The notes beneath the pieces are model-generated. The model was not told the DNA's origin and made no database searches. It saw only the letters and a list, made by a program, of their open reading frames with translations. From NCBI GenBank assembly GCA_021299035.1, contig JAJTGD010000014.1:18209-82208 (forward strand): 64,000 nt of DNA, written 5' to 3'. Positions 34,448 to 43,595 of the stretch are shown here, one piece after another. How positions within the stretch are numbered: position 1 is the stretch's first letter; each line of letters opens with the position of its first letter. Origin of the DNA: Oxalobacteraceae bacterium (GTDB taxonomy: Bacteria; Pseudomonadota; Gammaproteobacteria; Burkholderiales; Burkholderiaceae_D). A program made the position numbers and the translations under genes.

Positions 34448-34666
34448 ATGGGTTCGTTCAGTATTTGGCACTGGGTCATTGTGTTGGTCATCGTGATGTT
34501 GGTGTTCGGCACCAAAAAGCTGGGCAACATCGGCGCTGACTTGGGTAAGGCGGTCAAGGGTTTCAAAGATGGTGTGAAGGGTTCCGAGGAGCCTTCGCCG
34601 CCTGCACAGCAGGTGGCCGACAAGTCCACCATCGACGTCGAAGCCAAGGAAAAAGCCAAGAGCTGA
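34448..34666 (+). CDS. tatA: Sec-independent translocase subunit TatA
   Basis: 72-residue protein: short periplasmic N-terminus, one membrane helix (about residues 6-21, [15 protein letters not shown]), the hinge GTKKLGNIG and an amphipathic helix ([12 protein letters not shown]), then a charged tail. It forms the pore-like oligomer of the Tat pathway. GGAGATTGC precedes the ATG. Confidence 0.95.
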   Translation: MGSFSIWHWVIVLVIVMLVFGTKKLGNIGADLGKAVKGFKDGVKGSEEPSPPAQQVADKSTIDVEAKEKAKS

Positions 34667-34725
34667 TCCCGTCCATCCCGGCGGACTGATTCGGTTCGCC
34701 GCGCCTGCCTGGTTCCTCGCCCCCC

Positions 34726-35256
34726 ATGATTGACCTTGGTCTCTCCAAACTCGCGCTGATCGGTGCGGTCGCGCTTGTTGTGATCGGCCCGGAAAGGCTG
34801 CCGGCTGTTGCTCGTATGGCGGGTACCTTGTTTGGTCGCGCTCAGCGCTATATCAACAATGTCAAGGCAGAGGTCAGCCGCGAGATGCAGATGGAAGAGC
34901 TGCAAAAAATGCAGACCAATATCGTTGAGGCGGCATCCAAGCTGAACTTGACGATCACTTCAGAGGCGTCGGAGGTTCGCAAGGAGGTCGATGAGGCTGG
35001 CAAGGAACTCTCGGACTCTCTGAATGAGGCGCATCAGTCTTTCGACGACACCTATAATTTCAGCCCCAGCGTTCCTGCGCTCTGGGAATTTGACGCCAAG
35101 CGTCGTGAGTTCCGTCGCAAGCGCATGTCGCATACCAGCATGCTGCCCCTCTGGTACAAGCGACAGCATGGTCTCAAGACGCGCGTTCAATCTGGCGCTG
35201 CGCGGGTAGCACGCTATCGCCCGGCGTCGGGCAAGAGCGTGAAGTTTTTCCATTAA
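34726..35256 (+). CDS. tatB: Sec-independent translocase subunit TatB
   Basis: 176-residue substrate-receptor component. It starts MIDLGLSKLALIGAVALVVIGPERLP, one membrane helix followed by a long amphipathic, coiled-coil-prone stretch (VKAEVSREMQMEELQKMQ) and a basic C-terminus. It lies between tatA and tatC, with tatC four bases downstream. Confidence 0.94.
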   Translation: MIDLGLSKLALIGAVALVVIGPERLPAVARMAGTLFGRAQRYINNVKAEVSREMQMEELQKMQTNIVEAASKLNLTITSEASEVRKEVDEAGKELSDSLNEAHQSFDDTYNFSPSVPALWEFDAKRREFRRKRMSHTSMLPLWYKRQHGLKTRVQSGAARVARYRPASGKSVKFFH

Positions 35257-35260
35257 GCCC

Positions 35261-36034
35261 ATGTCCGACGACAAGACTTCAGGTATTCAGGAAACCTTCA
35301 TCTCGCACTTGATCGAGTTGCGCAACCGCTTGGTACGCGCGTCGGCGGTGGTGCTCGTGGTTTTCATCGTCCTGTTCACCGTGTGGCCCGGTGCATCGGT
35401 TCTCTACGACTTCATGGCGCAGCCAATGCTGCACGCTTTACCCGAAGGTTCGAAAATGATTGCCACTGGCGTCATCACGCCATTCATGGTTCCCATGAAG
35501 ATCACCATGGTGGCGGCGTTATTGATCTCGCTACCTTGGGTTCTGTATCAGGCGTGGGCGTTTGTCGCGCCTGGTTTGTACATGCACGAGAAGCGATTGG
35601 TGGCCCCACTGATTATTTCGTCGACTGCCCTGTTTGTCCTCGGCGTGGCTTTCTGCTACTACTTCGTGTTTGGCACGGTGTTTAAATTCATCAGTGACTT
35701 TGCGCCGAAATCCATAGCAGTTGCACCTGACATCGAGAATTATCTCGATTTCGTGCTCATGATGTGTCTCGCGTTCGGCCTGACCTTCGAGGTGCCGGTG
35801 GTCGTGATTGTGCTGGTGCGGATGGGTATCGTGTCAGTCGAAAAACTGAAAGCGATCAGGTCATATGTAATTGTCGGCGCATTCGTGATTGCTGCAATCG
35901 TCACGCCGCCCGACGTTATGAGCCAACTGTTTCTCGCGATCCCGTTGTGCTTGCTGTATGAAGTCGGGATCTTGCTCGCGCCCCTATTCGCCAAGGCGAC
36001 GCAGGCACCGGAGGAGTCAACGGAGTCGTCCTGA
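35261..36034 (+). CDS. tatC: Sec-independent translocase subunit TatC
   Basis: 257-residue polytopic subunit (six helices) that recognises twin-arginine signals. N-terminal block FISHLIELRNRLVRA, the FMVPMKITM segment, YLDFVLMMCLAFGLTFEVPVV and the closing AIVTPPDVMSQLFLAIPLCLLYE are typical. A likely client is the Rieske protein encoded at 39417, which has SRRGLL near its N-terminus. The stop codon falls in a tandem heptamer repeat. Confidence 0.96.
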   Translation: MSDDKTSGIQETFISHLIELRNRLVRASAVVLVVFIVLFTVWPGASVLYDFMAQPMLHALPEGSKMIATGVITPFMVPMKITMVAALLISLPWVLYQAWAFVAPGLYMHEKRLVAPLIISSTALFVLGVAFCYYFVFGTVFKFISDFAPKSIAVAPDIENYLDFVLMMCLAFGLTFEVPVVVIVLVRMGIVSVEKLKAIRSYVIVGAFVIAAIVTPPDVMSQLFLAIPLCLLYEVGILLAPLFAKATQAPEESTESS

Positions 36035-36065
36035 TTCCTGATTCCTGATTCCTGATTCCGGATTC
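36031..36065. repeat. Tandem heptamer repeat at the tatC stop
   Basis: Four exact copies of CTGATTC (36031-36058) and a fifth with one change (CGGATTC). The first copy contains the tatC TGA. Such a short array is prone to slippage, but since it starts at the stop codon any change would alter only non-coding sequence. The remaining bases to 36197 hold no gene that I can see. Confidence 0.8.
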
Positions 36066-36197
36066 ACGCTTTGCTATGGCATCTGGCGAATGCAGCGGTA
36101 GTCCCGTCTAGGCGGCGCATCGAAAGCTGCATTGTCCAAGATACCTGGATGTTTATGCTGGTGCAGTGAATCACCTACCTTCCGCCAGCTGAGAACT

Positions 36198-37373
36198 TTA
36201 CTCGCCGTCTTGGGTTGGCTGCTGTTTCATTCGCGGTCGTTTTCCGACCACGACACTGAGTTCGGTCTTATTCGCCTTCCGCATGACCGTCAGCGCGATT
36301 TTTTCTCCCGGCGTCAATTGTGCGACTAAATTCAGCATCGACACCGTGTCAGAGACCGGCTTGTCGCCCACCGACAGCAAAATGTCGCCAGGCTTGATGC
36401 CAGCCTTGTCGGCGGGACCACCTCTGAGCACGCCGGCAATGATGGTGCCTGAGGCTTTTTGCAGCCCAAAGCTTTCGGCTAACTCGGGCGTAATGTCTTG
36501 TGGCTCTACGCCAATCCAGCCCCGTACGACCTGACCGTTCTTGATGATCGATTCCATCACGGTTTTTACTGTCGTGACCGGTATTGCGAATCCAATGCCC
36601 AGCGAACCACCGCTACGCGAGTAGATTGCAGTATTGATACCCAACAGATGGCCTTCGGTATCAATTAATGCGCCACCGGAGTTGCCAGGATTGATCGCAG
36701 CGTCTGTCTGGATGAAGTTTTCAAACGTGTTGATACCCAGATGATTACGACCAAGTGCAGACACAATGCCCATGGTCACGGTTTGACCAACACCAAATGG
36801 ATTGCCAATCGCCAGCACCACATCGCCGACTTTGGTGTTGTCGAGTTTGGCCAGCGTGATCGAGGGTAGATTATTCAGCGCGACCTTGAGCACGGCGAGA
36901 TCGGTCTCTGGGTCTGTGCCGACCAGTTTGCCTTTTACTTTACGACCATCCGCCAGCGCAATTTCTATCTCATCCGCAGATTCGATCACATGATTGTTGG
37001 TCAGGATGTAGCCGTCCGGGCTGATGATGACACCAGACCCAAGGCTGAACTGTCGTTCATCCGGGGCACCAAAATTATCACCGAAGAAGCGACGGAAGAA
37101 GGGGTCGTTATCGAACGGGTGCGGGGGTTGTTTTCCAGCCTTGGTCGTGTAGATGTTGACCACGGTCGGCATTGCCCGTTGCGAGGCGTCGCGGTAAGTA
37201 TTCTGCAGTACAGTGCCTGAGCCGTCTGCCTCGCGTACCGTGACAGTGGACGAAATCAGTCGTCCGCCACCCGAGGTGCGGCCAAGCCATTCTGGCTTCA
37301 AGGTCGCTACAATGAACCACAGCGCGAGTGCGACGGTGACAGTTTGCGCGAACAACAACCACAGACGACGCAT
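36198..37373 (-). CDS. DegS/DegQ-type trypsin-like serine protease with one PDZ domain
   Basis: 391-residue periplasm-facing HtrA protease anchored by an N-terminal helix (about residues 5-24) that is not followed by a clear cleavage site, which favours a DegS-like anchored form. The catalytic triad is His128 (TNNHVIE), Asp158 (ETDLAVL) and Ser232 (NPGNSGGAL). A single PDZ domain fills about residues 285-375. DegS-like enzymes start the sigma-E envelope-stress cascade, but no rpoE/rseA genes are present here, so the role stays open. Confidence 0.9.
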   Translation of the reverse strand: MRRLWLLFAQTVTVALALWFIVATLKPEWLGRTSGGGRLISSTVTVREADGSGTVLQNTYRDASQRAMPTVVNIYTTKAGKQPPHPFDNDPFFRRFFGDNFGAPDERQFSLGSGVIISPDGYILTNNHVIESADEIEIALADGRKVKGKLVGTDPETDLAVLKVALNNLPSITLAKLDNTKVGDVVLAIGNPFGVGQTVTMGIVSALGRNHLGINTFENFIQTDAAINPGNSGGALIDTEGHLLGINTAIYSRSGGSLGIGFAIPVTTVKTVMESIIKNGQVVRGWIGVEPQDITPELAESFGLQKASGTIIAGVLRGGPADKAGIKPGDILLSVGDKPVSDTVSMLNLVAQLTPGEKIALTVMRKANKTELSVVVGKRPRMKQQPTQDGE

Positions 37374-37386
37374 AACAGATCAGAGA

Positions 37387-38154
37387 ATGATGGATACGAG
37401 CGAGCAGGGTTTGGAACGTGAAAAACTGGCGAAGCATCTCGCCGAGACGCTGGATATTAACCGGTTTCGTGATTACTGCCCAAACGGATTACAAGTCGAG
37501 GGCAAGCCACGCATTCGGCGATTGGTGACGGGTGTTACGGCAAGCCTTGCATTGCTTGAGGCGGCGATTGAAGTCAATGCAGATGCGGTGCTAGTGCATC
37601 ATGGCTATTTTTGGCGTGGCGAGGACCCGCGTGTCGTTGGTAACCGCCGCAATAGGTTGAAGTTGCTGCTTGATCATGAGGTTAATCTGTATGCGTACCA
37701 CTTGCCGCTGGATGCTCATCCCGAGCTTGGCAACAATGCACAATTGGCAGTCCGACTTGGGTTCGAGGCCGACGGTCGTTTTGGCGAACAAGACTTGGGC
37801 TGGTATGGCAAGTGCGGTGCTCAAAGCGTCGCTGAGTTAGTAGAGGTTGTGCAGCGCGAATTAGGGCGTCAGCCACAACTGATTGGTGACCCTGATCAAG
37901 CGGTCGGCCGAGTGGCTTGGTGCACCGGGGCTGCTCAGAATTCGTTTGAGCAAGCGATCGAAGCGGGTGCGAGCGTCTATCTCAGCGGAGAGATTTCCGA
38001 GCAGACAGTTCATCTTGCTCGTGAGTCGGGCGTTGCTTACCTCGCCTGTGGGCATCACGCTACTGAACGTTTTGGTGTGCAAGCACTTGGCGGCTATTTG
38101 TCTAGCCGCTTTGGCGTCGATCATCAGTTTATTGATATTGCGAATCCAGTTTGA
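37387..38154 (+). CDS. Nif3-like dinuclear metal-centre protein
   Basis: 255-residue member of the Nif3/YbgI (DUF34) family. Metal-binding blocks are [30 protein letters not shown] and [18 protein letters not shown] near the C-terminus. Biochemical role is not firmly known; GTP cyclohydrolase I-like folding relations have been noted for the family. Two ATGs in a row (37387, 37390) could start it. It is divergent from the protease gene with 13 bp between starts, a conserved neighbourhood next to petABC in Burkholderiales. Confidence 0.9.
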   Translation: MMDTSEQGLEREKLAKHLAETLDINRFRDYCPNGLQVEGKPRIRRLVTGVTASLALLEAAIEVNADAVLVHHGYFWRGEDPRVVGNRRNRLKLLLDHEVNLYAYHLPLDAHPELGNNAQLAVRLGFEADGRFGEQDLGWYGKCGAQSVAELVEVVQRELGRQPQLIGDPDQAVGRVAWCTGAAQNSFEQAIEAGASVYLSGEISEQTVHLARESGVAYLACGHHATERFGVQALGGYLSSRFGVDHQFIDIANPV

Positions 38155-38384
38155 ACGCGTAAAGCAAAGATGATGTGCGGCGAGAAGAGGTAAAACCTGT
38201 TCTCGAATAAAGTCCAAGTCTCTCGTGTGGTCATTGTGTTCGGTCTTTGAGCCTACTGGGCGTTTTAGACGCCGGCGAGTTGCTTTTGCTATGGGCCGGA
38301 TCATTTGTTAGTTCGGATGCTCGGAACTCGGCGCTTCTAATCTCCACCGACGAAGCGTTTGTTAAATTGTTTCAAGCATCCAAA

Positions 38385-39077
38385 ATGTCAGCGTTTGGCT
38401 TCCCAAAGCCTTGCAGGGTGATGGTCGTCGAGGATGACCTCGTGACACGACGCCTGCTCTGCCTCGCGATTGAGCGCGAGCCCTCTCTCATTCTTTGCGC
38501 CGCCGTTGGTACCGTGCGTGAGGCGCGAGATTACTTGGCGCAGTGTTCCATCGATTTGTTACTGACCGACCTTGGTTTGCCGGATGGATCGGGTGTTAGC
38601 GTGATTCGGCATTGTCGTCATCTCAGGCCGCGAGCAGATATTTTGGTGATTACGATGTCCAGCGAAGAAGAGCAAATACTTGCCTGCATAGAAGCCGGTG
38701 CCGCCGGCTATGTCCTGAAGGAGTCTTTGCAGTTGAAAATATTGGATGCGATTATCGATTTGCGTGCAGGCGGCTCACCGATTAGCCCAATGGTCGCGCG
38801 TAAGGTGTTGACCTGTATGCGTGGGGTGACCCGTACCGCAGAGGATGCGGGCGAGGGCGAATCTACCTTGTTAACACGACGAGAGTTCTCCATTCTGGAT
38901 TCCATCTCACGCGGGGGCAGCTATGCGAAGGTCGCTGAAGCACTTGGTTTGTCGATTGGCACTGTACAAACCCACATAAAAAATGTTTACGCCAAGTTAG
39001 GTGTTCATTCCCGCACTGAAGCGATTATCGAAGCGCAGCGACTCGGACTGATCTCAATTCATCCTCGACGGATTTGA
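38385..39077 (+). CDS. NarL/LuxR-type response regulator
   Basis: 230 residues: a receiver domain (VMVVEDD at residues 13-18, phosphoacceptor Asp62 in LLLTDLGLP, Lys in GYVLKESL) and a C-terminal LuxR helix-turn-helix (LTRREFSILDSISRGGSYAKVAEALGLSIGTVQTHIKNVYAKLGV). All phosphorylation residues are present. No cognate kinase is adjacent, so it is an orphan in this window. I took the ATG at 38385; the frame extends 46 codons upstream without homology to the receiver fold. No clear Shine-Dalgarno sequence is seen. Confidence 0.85.
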   Translation: MSAFGFPKPCRVMVVEDDLVTRRLLCLAIEREPSLILCAAVGTVREARDYLAQCSIDLLLTDLGLPDGSGVSVIRHCRHLRPRADILVITMSSEEEQILACIEAGAAGYVLKESLQLKILDAIIDLRAGGSPISPMVARKVLTCMRGVTRTAEDAGEGESTLLTRREFSILDSISRGGSYAKVAEALGLSIGTVQTHIKNVYAKLGVHSRTEAIIEAQRLGLISIHPRRI

Positions 39078-39200
39078 CCCGGCTGCAGCAGTCGTGATGG
39101 GTAATTCAAGCCTCTTTAATTATCAAGTCAACAATTCTCGAGCTTGCATTGCTTTCCGCACCTCTCAAAGCAGTTTTGCCCCCAACTAGATTATTGAATT

Positions 39201-39213
39201 GACAATCATTGTC
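39201..39213. promoter_or_regulatory. GACAAT-C-ATTGTC palindrome upstream of petA (Fur-box-like)
   Basis: A perfect 6-1-6 palindrome overlaps a TTGACA hexamer (39199-39204). The 19-base stretch ending at 39213 agrees with the classical Fur box at 13 positions by eye. A perfect TATAAT lies downstream at 39264-39269. The 339-bp region between the regulator gene and petA otherwise holds nothing I recognise. Iron control of the bc1 operon is an inference. Confidence 0.3.
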
Positions 39214-39416
39214 GGTCGGCTCCAATGCTGGTGGCGCTTCTTACGGTTCATTCTCGGCTCCGATATAATGGAAGGTTGCTGGAAGTTCCCCTGGACGCCT
39301 AAGTCGCTGTCCAGCGTGTGTTTTGCTGTGAGGTCTCTGCGGTGGCGATTGCCCGCAACGAATTTCACGACGAATTTGAAGCGTTTTGATTTGCAATTTC
39401 TTTGATTGGGGTTGTC

Positions 39417-40025
39417 ATGAGTGACGAGAATCAAGTCGACTCGAGCCGGCGTGGCCTTTTGGTCGCGACCGCTGCGGTGGGAGGCGTTGCTGGCGTGGCT
39501 GGTGCTGGTGCCTTCGTGGCCACATTCGAGCCATCTGAGCGTGCGAAAGCGGCTGGAGCACCAGTCGATGTTGACGTGGCTGATTTGAAGCCGGGTGAGA
39601 TGAAAACGGTTGAATGGCGCGGCAAGCCCGTTTGGGTTTTGCGTCGCACGCCGGAAATGGTGGCGTCGTTGAAAAAAACCGGCGGCGACCTTGCTGATCC
39701 GAAATCAGAGCGTAACGCCGACGATTTAACACCCGAGTATGCACGCAATGAGCACCGCTCGATCAAACCCGAGTTTCTGGTCGCTGTCGGCATCTGCAGT
39801 CACTTGGGCTGCTCGCCATCGCCGAAGCTTGAGGCCGGGGCGCAGCCATCGCTAACGAGCGATTGGCAGGGCGGGTTCTTGTGCCCATGCCATGGTTCGA
39901 CGTTTGATCTTGCCGGGCGAGTTTTCAAGAACAAGCCTGCCCCTGATAACTTGCAGGTCCCACGTCACATGTTCACCAGTGATTCCCGCATCGTGATCGG
40001 TAAAGACGAGAAAGGCGAGGCCTAA
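39417..40025 (+). CDS. petA: Ubiquinol-cytochrome c reductase Rieske iron-sulfur subunit
   Basis: 202-residue 2Fe-2S subunit of the bc1 complex. The cluster motifs are CSHLGC (Cys127, His129, Cys132) and CPCHGS (Cys156, Cys158, His159). The N-terminal helix is preceded by SSRRGLLVATAAVGG, a twin-arginine pattern consistent with Tat export, and tatABC is 3.4 kb away. ATG 39417 is used; an in-frame TTG five codons earlier is unlikely. It heads petABC. Confidence 0.96.
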   Translation: MSDENQVDSSRRGLLVATAAVGGVAGVAGAGAFVATFEPSERAKAAGAPVDVDVADLKPGEMKTVEWRGKPVWVLRRTPEMVASLKKTGGDLADPKSERNADDLTPEYARNEHRSIKPEFLVAVGICSHLGCSPSPKLEAGAQPSLTSDWQGGFLCPCHGSTFDLAGRVFKNKPAPDNLQVPRHMFTSDSRIVIGKDEKGEA

Positions 40026-40027
40026 AA

Positions 40028-41431
40028 ATGGCGTTCCATGAAACTAAACTGCCGGCCGACGCGCCGGCTGCGCAGAAGGCACTTGCCTGGGTCGATGATC
40101 GCTTCCCGCTAACCAAGCTGTGGAACGATCAATGGGGCAAATACTATGCCCCGAAGAACTTCAACATCTTCTACTTGTTTGGTTCGCTTGCAGCATTGGT
40201 GCTGGTGATCCAGATTGTTACCGGGATTTTCCTGGTCATGAACTACAAGCCGGATGCCAACCTTGCGTTCGCTTCGGTTGAGTACATCATGCGCGAAGTG
40301 CCTTGGGGCTGGTTGGTGCGCTATATGCACTCCACAGGTGCTTCGGCATTCTTTATCGTGGTGTACCTGCACATGACGCGCGCCCTTCTGTACGGTTCGT
40401 ATCGCAAACCACGTGAATTGATCTGGCTGTTTGGTGTGGGTATTTTCCTGTGCCTGATGGCAGAGGCTTTCTTCGGCTATCTGCTGCCGTGGGGCCAAAT
40501 GTCGTATTGGGGTGCACAGGTGATCGTGAACTTGTTCGGTGCCATCCCATTCATCGGCCCTGATCTGTCGCTATGGATTCGTGGCGATTACGTCGTGTCG
40601 GATGCGACGCTGAACCGCTTCTTCGCTTTCCATGTGATCGCGATCCCCTTGGTGCTGCTAGGCTTGGTCGTGGCGCACTTGATCGCCTTGCACGAGGTAG
40701 GTTCGAATAATCCAGATGGTGTCGAGGTGAAGGAGAACTTGGGTCCTGATGGGCATGGCGTCGATACGATTCCATCGCACCCGTATTACACCACCAAGGA
40801 TATTTTTGGCGTTGCCTGCTTCCTGTTCATCTTCAGCGCGGTGGTGTTCTACGCGCCTGAGTTTGGTGGCTACTTCCTCGAGTACAACAACTTTATTCCG
40901 GCTGATCCGCTGAAGACGCCTGCACACATTGCGCCGGTTTGGTACTTCACGCCGTTCTATTCAATTCTGCGTGCAACGACTTCGCAGTTTATGTATGCCT
41001 TGATCATTGGCGTGCTGGCGTATGGTGCATTGATTGCGCTGAAAACCCAACTACCGTCGCGCGAGAAGCAAGCGGCGATGGGCATTTCTGTCGTGGTAGC
41101 GATTTTGATGTTGGTGTTCGATGCAAAATTCTGGGGCGTGGTCTTGATGGGCGTTTCCGTGCTGATCATCGCCTTGCTGCCTTGGATTGATCACTCGCCA
41201 GCCAAATCGATTCGCTACCGTCCAGAATGGCACAAGTGGGTGTATATCGCGTTCGGCATTTGCTTCCTGATCTTGGGCTACTTGGGTGTACAGGCGCCGA
41301 CCGCTGGCCGTACGCTTGTGGCGCAGATTTGCACCATCTTCTATTTTGGCTTCTTCCTGCTGATGCCATGGTGGAGCAAGATGGGTGAATTCAGGCCAGT
41401 GCCTGTCCGTGTGAACTTCAAGCCGCACTGA
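40028..41431 (+). CDS. petB: Ubiquinol-cytochrome c reductase cytochrome b subunit
   Basis: 467-residue membrane subunit with the b-type haem helices (MHSTGASAFFIVVYLHMTR and FFAFHVIAIPLVLLGLVVAHLIALH carry the haem-ligand His pairs) and the quinol-site sequence PEFGGYF in place of the common PEWY. The C-terminus has extra helices, as is common in proteobacteria. It starts 2 bp after petA. Confidence 0.96.
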   Translation: MAFHETKLPADAPAAQKALAWVDDRFPLTKLWNDQWGKYYAPKNFNIFYLFGSLAALVLVIQIVTGIFLVMNYKPDANLAFASVEYIMREVPWGWLVRYMHSTGASAFFIVVYLHMTRALLYGSYRKPRELIWLFGVGIFLCLMAEAFFGYLLPWGQMSYWGAQVIVNLFGAIPFIGPDLSLWIRGDYVVSDATLNRFFAFHVIAIPLVLLGLVVAHLIALHEVGSNNPDGVEVKENLGPDGHGVDTIPSHPYYTTKDIFGVACFLFIFSAVVFYAPEFGGYFLEYNNFIPADPLKTPAHIAPVWYFTPFYSILRATTSQFMYALIIGVLAYGALIALKTQLPSREKQAAMGISVVVAILMLVFDAKFWGVVLMGVSVLIIALLPWIDHSPAKSIRYRPEWHKWVYIAFGICFLILGYLGVQAPTAGRTLVAQICTIFYFGFFLLMPWWSKMGEFRPVPVRVNFKPH

Positions 41432-41448
41432 GCCGCAAAGGAAAAACA

Positions 41449-42213
41449 ATGAAACTCATGAAGAAACTGCTCATCGTGCTGGCGTTGCTTCCTTTGCTGT
41501 CGCAAGCTTCGGAAGGTGGGTTCCCGCTCGACCACGCGCCAGACCGTTCACGTCAGCTGTCTGCACTACAAAATGGTGCCAAATTGTTCGTGAACTACTG
41601 CCTGAATTGCCATGCCGCTTCGCTGGTTCGCTACAACCGTTTGCGCGATATCGGTTTGTCTGAACAGCAAATCCGCGAGAATCTGCTCTTTACCAGCGAC
41701 AAAGTAGGCGACCTGATGAAGACCGCGATGACAGAGAAGGATGCCAAGGCGTGGTTCGGTGCCGTGCCACCGGATCTGTCGGTGCTGGTTCGCGCGAAGT
41801 CGTCCTCAGAGGGCTCTGGTGCTGACTACGTATACACCTACTTGCGCACCTACTATCAGGACGATAGTCGCGCGACGGGTTGGAACAACTTGGTTTATCC
41901 GAACGTCGGTATGCCGCATGTGCTCTGGGAGTTGCAAGGTGTGCGTAAGGCCAAGTTTGTCGAAGAAAAAGACCCGCATGAAGCGGGTAAAACTGTTCAC
42001 CGGTTCGCCGGTTTCCAACAAGTTACTCCGGGCAAGTTGAGCCAGTATGAGTTCGATTCTCAAATCGGCGATCTGGTCGCGTTCATGGATTGGATGTCCG
42101 AGCCGGTCAAGGCAAAGCGACAGGCCATTGGCTTCTGGGTGCTGCTACTCATGGCCTTCCTGGTGCTGCTGACCTGGCGATTGAACGCGTCATTCTGGAG
42201 AGAGGTCAAGTAA
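41449..42213 (+). CDS. petC: Ubiquinol-cytochrome c reductase cytochrome c1 subunit
   Basis: 254 residues with a signal peptide (cleavage after SQA, residue 20), the haem-c site CLNCH (Cys51, Cys54, His55), the sixth-ligand region containing VGMPHVLWELQG, and a single C-terminal anchor helix (about residues 220-245). It completes the bc1 operon, and a terminator follows. Confidence 0.95.
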   Translation: MKLMKKLLIVLALLPLLSQASEGGFPLDHAPDRSRQLSALQNGAKLFVNYCLNCHAASLVRYNRLRDIGLSEQQIRENLLFTSDKVGDLMKTAMTEKDAKAWFGAVPPDLSVLVRAKSSSEGSGADYVYTYLRTYYQDDSRATGWNNLVYPNVGMPHVLWELQGVRKAKFVEEKDPHEAGKTVHRFAGFQQVTPGKLSQYEFDSQIGDLVAFMDWMSEPVKAKRQAIGFWVLLLMAFLVLLTWRLNASFWREVK

Positions 42214-42286
42214 GCGGTTCCGTACGTTCTGCCGCGACCGCTGAGCGATTTGCTCAGTGGCAGACAGTGCGGAGTATCCCCACGTA

Positions 42287-42315
42287 GGGTGAGGCGGTTG
42301 CCGTCTCACCCTTTT
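42287..42315 (+). terminator. Intrinsic terminator after petABC
   Basis: An 11-bp stem (GGGTGAGGCGG / CCGTCTCACCC with one G-T pair) closes on a TTG loop and is followed by TTTTG. Another hairpin, CTGAGC-GATTT-GCTCAG (42241-42257), lies just before it. The position between petC and sspA fits transcription stop or attenuation. Confidence 0.75.
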
Positions 42316-42334
42316 GTTTCAAGGAACAGTGATC

Positions 42335-42946
42335 ATGATGGTTCTCTACTCGGGCACAACCTGTCCGTTCTCGCAACGCTGCCGCTTGGTACTCTTCGAG
42401 AAAGGTATGGATTTCGAGATCCGCGACGTTGACCTGTTCAACAAGCCGGAAGATATCTCGACCATGAACCCCTACGGTCAGGTGCCTATTCTGGTCGAGC
42501 GCGAGCTCGTGCTGTATGAGTCAAACATCATCAACGAATACATCGACGAGCGCTTCCCGCATCCACAGCTGATGCCGGCTGATCCGCTGATGCGCGCACG
42601 TGCTCGTCTGATGTTATTCAATTTCGAGAAAGAGCTTTTCGTGCACGTTCATACCTTGGAGAACGAAAAGTCCCGTGCGGCTGAGAAGGCGCACGAGAAG
42701 GCTCGGCAAGAGATTCGCGATCGTCTTACTCAGTTGGCACCCTTGTTCTTGAAGAATAAGTACATGCTGGGTGAAGAGTTCTCGATGCTCGATGTTGCGA
42801 TCGCTCCGCTGCTGTGGCGGTTGGACTATTACGGTATCGATTTGTCGAAGACGGCTGCGCCGTTGCTGAAGTATGCTGAGCGCATCTTCTCTCGCCCGGC
42901 CTACATTGAGGCGCTGACGCCTTCCGAGAAGGTCATGCGCCGCTGA
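42335..42946 (+). CDS. sspA: Stringent starvation protein A homologue SspA
   Basis: 203-residue GST-fold protein (thioredoxin-like half with TTCPFSQRCRLVLFEKGMDFEI, helical half from about residue 85) that binds RNA polymerase rather than acting as a glutathione transferase. ATG 42335 gives the usual length; 42338 is adjacent and equally possible. It is followed by sspB, the usual pair downstream of petABC in betaproteobacteria. Confidence 0.93.
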   Translation: MMVLYSGTTCPFSQRCRLVLFEKGMDFEIRDVDLFNKPEDISTMNPYGQVPILVERELVLYESNIINEYIDERFPHPQLMPADPLMRARARLMLFNFEKELFVHVHTLENEKSRAAEKAHEKARQEIRDRLTQLAPLFLKNKYMLGEEFSMLDVAIAPLLWRLDYYGIDLSKTAAPLLKYAERIFSRPAYIEALTPSEKVMRR

Positions 42947-42963
42947 CCCAACCCTCACTGGCA

Positions 42964-43449
42964 ATGAGCGAAACTTCTACCAAGCCCTATCTGCTCCGTG
43001 CGCTGTATGAGTGGTGTACGGATAACGGTTTCACGCCTTACATTGTGGTTGCTGTCGATGCGTACACGCGGGTGCCTATGGAGTTCGTGAAGAATAGTGA
43101 GATCGTGCTGAATATCAGCTTCGAGGCCACCGGTAATCTGAAGATGGACAATGATCTGATCACGTTCAAGGCCAGGTTTGGTGGTGTATCCCGCGAGATA
43201 GAAATCCCCGTCGAAAATGTCAGCGCTATTTATGCGCGCGAGAACGGTCAGGGCATGGCTTTCGAAGTGAAGCGAGGTGAGGGAGCAGGTGATGGCAAAA
43301 AGTCGAGCGTGCCAACTACCAATGTGACCTCACCCAAGGCAACGCCGCTGTCGGCGGTAACTCCGACTCCCAGCGACGACCCAGAGCATGGGGGCGACGA
43401 GCCGCCGCCGAAAAACGGTGGCCGGCCAAGGCTTACCAGAATCAAATAA
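42964..43449 (+). CDS. sspB: ClpXP protease specificity-enhancing factor SspB
   Basis: 161-residue adaptor that delivers ssrA-tagged proteins to ClpXP. The structured N-terminal domain (about residues 1-105: KPYLLRALYEWCTDNGFTPYIVV, LNISFEATGNLKMDND) is followed by a Pro/Ser-rich disordered linker. The C-terminal GGRPRLTRIK is the ClpX-binding tail. Confidence 0.93.
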   Translation: MSETSTKPYLLRALYEWCTDNGFTPYIVVAVDAYTRVPMEFVKNSEIVLNISFEATGNLKMDNDLITFKARFGGVSREIEIPVENVSAIYARENGQGMAFEVKRGEGAGDGKKSSVPTTNVTSPKATPLSAVTPTPSDDPEHGGDEPPPKNGGRPRLTRIK

Positions 43450-43451
43450 CG

Positions 43452-43457
43452 TATAAT
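43452..43457 (+). promoter_or_regulatory. Candidate -10 box (TATAAT) of the tRNA-Thr gene
   Basis: Perfect TATAAT ending 10 bp before the tRNA 5' end. It is followed by a GC-rich discriminator (CCGGGCCG), as in stable-RNA promoters. The -35 would fall in the end of sspB and is not obvious. Confidence 0.5.
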
Positions 43458-43467
43458 CCGGGCCGTT

Positions 43468-43543
43468 GCCGGCTTAGCTCATCTGGTAGAGCACTTGATT
43501 TGTAATCATGGGGTGGCGGGTTCGAGTCCTGCAGTCGGCACCA
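43468..43543 (+). tRNA. tRNA-Thr (anticodon TGT)
   Basis: 76-nt cloverleaf with encoded CCA. Acceptor stem GCCGGCT / AGTCGGC, D stem GCTC/GAGC, T arm GCGGG-TTCGAGT-CCTGC. The anticodon loop TTTGTAA gives TGT, reading ACA and related Thr codons. The anticodon stem (CTTGA/TCATG) has one T-T mismatch. An independent transcript is suggested by its own -10 and terminator. Confidence 0.95.
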
Positions 43544-43566
43544 AGTTTTCGTAAAGACTTCGTAAA

Positions 43567-43595
43567 AACGCCCGGTCACCCGGGCGTTTTTATTT
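43567..43595 (+). terminator. Terminator behind tRNA-Thr
   Basis: Hairpin AACGCCCGG-TCA-CCCGGGCGTT, with one unpaired C, followed by a T run (TTTTTATTTT). It also lies at the 3' end of the convergent ybdD gene, so it may act in both directions. Confidence 0.8.

Noticed and set aside
36031..36065. CRISPR-like repeat
   Set aside because: The units are 7 bp without spacers; this is a simple tandem repeat. No CRISPR array or cas gene is seen anywhere in the window.
38155..38384. Coding extension of the response regulator upstream of 38385
   Set aside because: The open frame continues but shows no domain similarity, and the receiver fold starts a few residues after the chosen Met.
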